Source: Pseudomonas sp. S06B 330 (GTDB lineage: Bacteria; Pseudomonadota; Gammaproteobacteria; Pseudomonadales; Pseudomonadaceae). Taken from it: DNA of 64,000 bases. The notes beneath the pieces are model-generated. The model was given only the letters and a program-made list of their open reading frames with translations, was not told the DNA's origin and searched no databases. The DNA lies in the NCBI RefSeq assembly GCF_002845275.2, contig NZ_CP088149.1:5338001-5402000 (forward strand), in the 5' to 3' direction. Shown here in pieces: positions 61,638 through 64,000 of this stretch. The position numbers were made by a program, and so were the translations under genes. Within the stretch, counting starts at the first letter, position 1. Each line of letters starts with the position of its first letter.

Positions 61638-64000
61638 ATGAAAAACCTGGCCACACCGCCCGACCGCGCAGCTACAGCGCCTGACGAAATAATCCCTCAC
61701 GCGCAACGGATAATCACCAGCAAGGTACCTGACTGGCTATCCAATGCCACACCCGCTACCTTGAAACAACTACGTGTATCCGGCAAAACTCCTGCACCGT
61801 GGTTTGAAGCGGCCTGCTTGGCCGACCCACAAATGGCTCGAATGCTGGTGCAAGAATATGAATTGCATCGAAAGTATGAAGCCGAGGTACAAGCACTCCT
61901 CAATCCACTGCCTGAGCTGCAACCGTTCGCTACACAGATGCTGACCCAGGCCCTGCGAGAGCGCTTCAACCTGGACCTGGACGTAAGCCGAACGTACTTG
62001 ATCAACGCCAGCAAAGCCGCTGCGTACAAACTGAGCCTCAATGGCGACCCAATCGCCGATGGTCAGCGCGCCTTGAAACTGGCGACTCAATCCTTGCTGC
62101 ATTGCGCCATGCAAAATTTCGAAGCATCGGAAGCGCAGCCTGGTGGCCTGGACGAAGACCAACTGCCGTCGGTGATCGTCGACAGCGACCAGTTCCTTTT
62201 CGTCAAACCGACGGGCAACCCTGTCGCGCTAGCCCCTGACGCCTTTGCGGCCTTGTCACGTGATCTGGACATTGGGGGCAAATATCAGGCTTTGATTGAC
62301 GCGATCTACCACCCCCTCGGCGATTCAGACAACACGGCGTCTCGCGCGGTATGGCAGGCGTTCAGCAACGCCGAGCAATCAGCCTTGCGTCTGCACCTGC
62401 ACAGGGCTTATTTGAGCAAGACGATCGACAAGGCTCTATACGAGGCACTGCTCACGCTCGCCAGTGGTGAGCCGGCGTACTATCAGGGCAGTCCGATTCG
62501 CTGCGCCTTCATGAACATTTTTGACGTCACCTTGACCGGTGCCCTGGTCATTGGTGTCGTGCCTTCGCCTGAACGACTCCTGGCATACGACCCCTTGTTG
62601 CTACCGTACAAAGGCGTCTTGGTGACTTACCTGCCGGGGGCGCCAACCCCATTGAAGATGCACACCACGGTTCATGAGGTGCAAGCCTACCTACGTGAGC
62701 AACTGCGGGCAGTCCATGTGCCCCATTTACGAGCGTTGACACCTGAGCGTGACAAGCACAACTTCATCAGCGCCTTGCGCGACTGCCTGCAGCCGGCAAC
62801 CTGGAATTCAAGCACGCAGACGTTTGACCAAGCACCTGATCCCGAGGCTTGGCTCCCGGTAACCTTGCAGCCGTTCACTCAGCCGTTCCTTGACGAACTG
62901 GTCACCCAAAAGCGACAGCGGCTCAAGGACGATGCGCTATTCCATGCCGTATCCACGGCACTTGAAGATCAGAAAACGGCCGACAAACGCCGCGCCTACT
63001 TTACCGGGCTGGCTTTCAATGCGCTCGCGCTCGGCGGTTTTTTCGTGCCTGGGCTGGGGCAACTGATGCTCGGTTTGACGGCTATTCAACTTAGCTACGA
63101 AGTCTTTGAAGGCATAGACCTTTGGGCCAAAGGCGATCGACAGCAAGCACTCAGTTACCTGATGGATGTGGTAGACAACGTGGCGCTCACGGTGGCCCTA
63201 AGCGCGGCGGGGGGCGGTGCCGAGGGCGGCACACCAGCCGTTGAGCGGATTCCAGTGGAAATGCCATCGTTCATCGACGAACTCAGGCCTGTTAAGTTGC
63301 CCAGCGGCGAAGACCGCCTATGGTGGCCTGACCTACAGCCATTCGCGCATGACATCGTGCTGCCAGCAGGGCTCGAGCCGGATGAGTTCGGCTTGTATCA
63401 CTACGAAGGCAAAACCTGGCTGGCGCTTGAAGACAAGACCTACTCAGTCAAACATTCACCCGCCAGTGGCGAATACAGGCTCTTGAGTCCGAGCAAATCC
63501 CTGAGCTACGAGCCCCCGCTGCGCCACAACGGTGCTGGGGCCTGGCTGCATGAACTGGACAGGCCACGTGAATGGCAGGGTATGGCATTGTTCCGACGCC
63601 TGGGCCATCTCAGCGCGGCGTTCAGCGAAGAGACCGCATTACAAATCCTGCGCATCAGCAACACCGATGAAAGCGTTCTTCGTCGAATACTCAGCGAGCA
63701 ACAAAGGCTGCCAGCACTGCTGGAAGACACCCTGCAGCGCTTCAAACTGGATTTGGAGATCAGGCACTCACTACCGAATGCACCGGCAAGAATACGTCGC
63801 GCAGAGTTTCAAAGACGCTATCGAGCCTTGCCCGCAAGTCAGGTAGCAGGTGCCGCCGTGATTCAACGGGTGTATCCAAACCTCCCTGCGCCCATCACCG
63901 AGGAACTGTTACGCAACGCCAGCCCAAGCGAGCTGCAAACGCTGATCGGTGCAAAAGTGCCCCGACGCCTTGGCGAAGAGATCCACGCCTATCAGCAGCA
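61638..64000 (+). CDS. Dermonecrotic-toxin-domain / NEL effector-like protein, N-terminal part
   Basis: An open frame of 787 codons that runs past the end of the window. GAGG lies 7 bases before the ATG at 61638. There is no signal peptide. Residues about 29-135 (VPDWLSNATPATLKQLR, PAPWFEAACLADPQM, FATQMLTQALRERFNLDLDVSRTYLI) match the N-terminal domain of large Pseudomonas proteins annotated as dermonecrotic toxin domain or NEL-type E3 ubiquitin ligase proteins. Residues 457-485 are hydrophobic with PGLGQ, then VFEGIDLWAKGD (489-500), a hallmark of the same family. LYHYEGKTWLALEDKTYSV and HNGAGAWLHELD (about 629) also fit. The C-terminal effector part is not visible. Codons such as CGA, AGG, ATA and TTA are commoner than in neighbours. 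Target and secretion route are unknown. Confidence 0.78.
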   Translation, partial: MKNLATPPDRAATAPDEIIPHAQRIITSKVPDWLSNATPATLKQLRVSGKTPAPWFEAACLADPQMARMLVQEYELHRKYEAEVQALLNPLPELQPFATQMLTQALRERFNLDLDVSRTYLINASKAAAYKLSLNGDPIADGQRALKLATQSLLHCAMQNFEASEAQPGGLDEDQLPSVIVDSDQFLFVKPTGNPVALAPDAFAALSRDLDIGGKYQALIDAIYHPLGDSDNTASRAVWQAFSNAEQSALRLHLHRAYLSKTIDKALYEALLTLASGEPAYYQGSPIRCAFMNIFDVTLTGALVIGVVPSPERLLAYDPLLLPYKGVLVTYLPGAPTPLKMHTTVHEVQAYLREQLRAVHVPHLRALTPERDKHNFISALRDCLQPATWNSSTQTFDQAPDPEAWLPVTLQPFTQPFLDELVTQKRQRLKDDALFHAVSTALEDQKTADKRRAYFTGLAFNALALGGFFVPGLGQLMLGLTAIQLSYEVFEGIDLWAKGDRQQALSYLMDVVDNVALTVALSAAGGGAEGGTPAVERIPVEMPSFIDELRPVKLPSGEDRLWWPDLQPFAHDIVLPAGLEPDEFGLYHYEGKTWLALEDKTYSVKHSPASGEYRLLSPSKSLSYEPPLRHNGAGAWLHELDRPREWQGMALFRRLGHLSAAFSEETALQILRISNTDESVLRRILSEQQRLPALLEDTLQRFKLDLEIRHSLPNAPARIRRAEFQRRYRALPASQVAGAAVIQRVYPNLPAPITEELLRNASPSELQTLIGAKVPRRLGEEIHAYQQ

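Noticed and set aside
61697..63745. Several short minus-strand frames (60-130 codons) within the toxin-like gene
   Set aside because: They are scattered and lack family signals, while the plus strand is continuously open for 787 codons with recognisable family motifs.

Overview
This window is chromosomal DNA from a Pseudomonas of the P. putida group or a close relative. The evidence is the gene content and order: an ahcY-metF block with an SAH riboswitch, a pilGHIJ-chpA-chpC cluster beside gshB, tonB3, algH, ruvX and pyrRB, then hslVU, the medium-chain-length PHA cluster phaC1-phaZ-phaC2-phaD with opposing phaFI, ubiEJB-hisIE-tatABC, and opgGH-dtd-pip. Several Pseudomonas-type REP palindromes lie between genes. 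From memory, the order resembles both P. putida KT2440 and two separate arcs of P. aeruginosa PAO1; no alignment was run.

Layout. 1-8.6 kb: the 3' end of mltA, a MAPEG protein, an EamA exporter, a cation/proton antiporter, a thioesterase, ahcY behind a promoter and riboswitch, metF, a possible glycosyltransferase and a periplasmic binding protein. 8.8-17.1 kb: the RhlE helicase, yceI and cytochrome b561, a secreted flavin amine oxidase with a histone-H1-like tail, bioA, rsmE and trhA. 17.2-26.4 kb: the twitching-motility chemosensory cluster on the minus strand. 26.6-34.7 kb: gshB, tonB3, algH-ruvX, pyrR-pyrB-pyrC' and hslVU. 34.7-42.2 kb: a DUF971 gene and the PHA cluster. 42.3-48.3 kb: ubiquinone, histidine and Tat-export genes, ending in a second RsmE-family gene. 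48.4-55.3 kb: two tandem chemoreceptors with helical-bundle sensor domains and a polar amino acid ABC transporter. 55.5-61.4 kb: opgGH, dtd and pip.

The window ends inside a large plus-strand open frame, 61638 to beyond 64000. It is the N-terminal 787 codons of a protein resembling the Pseudomonas dermonecrotic-toxin-domain / NEL-type E3 ligase effector family. It lies beside a conserved housekeeping block and uses more rare codons than its neighbours. It is the best candidate here for accessory, host- or competitor-directed biology, but its effector end is outside the window.

Other points of interest: a Chp system with no adaptation enzymes and a ChpA whose third HPt-like domain has Gln where His is expected; a dihydroorotase homologue without its metal ligands; two RsmE paralogues about 31 kb apart; and phaC1 with a sigma-54-like promoter and a Crc/Hfq-type A-rich motif at its start codon. 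I found no tRNA, rRNA, CRISPR array, insertion sequence or prophage.
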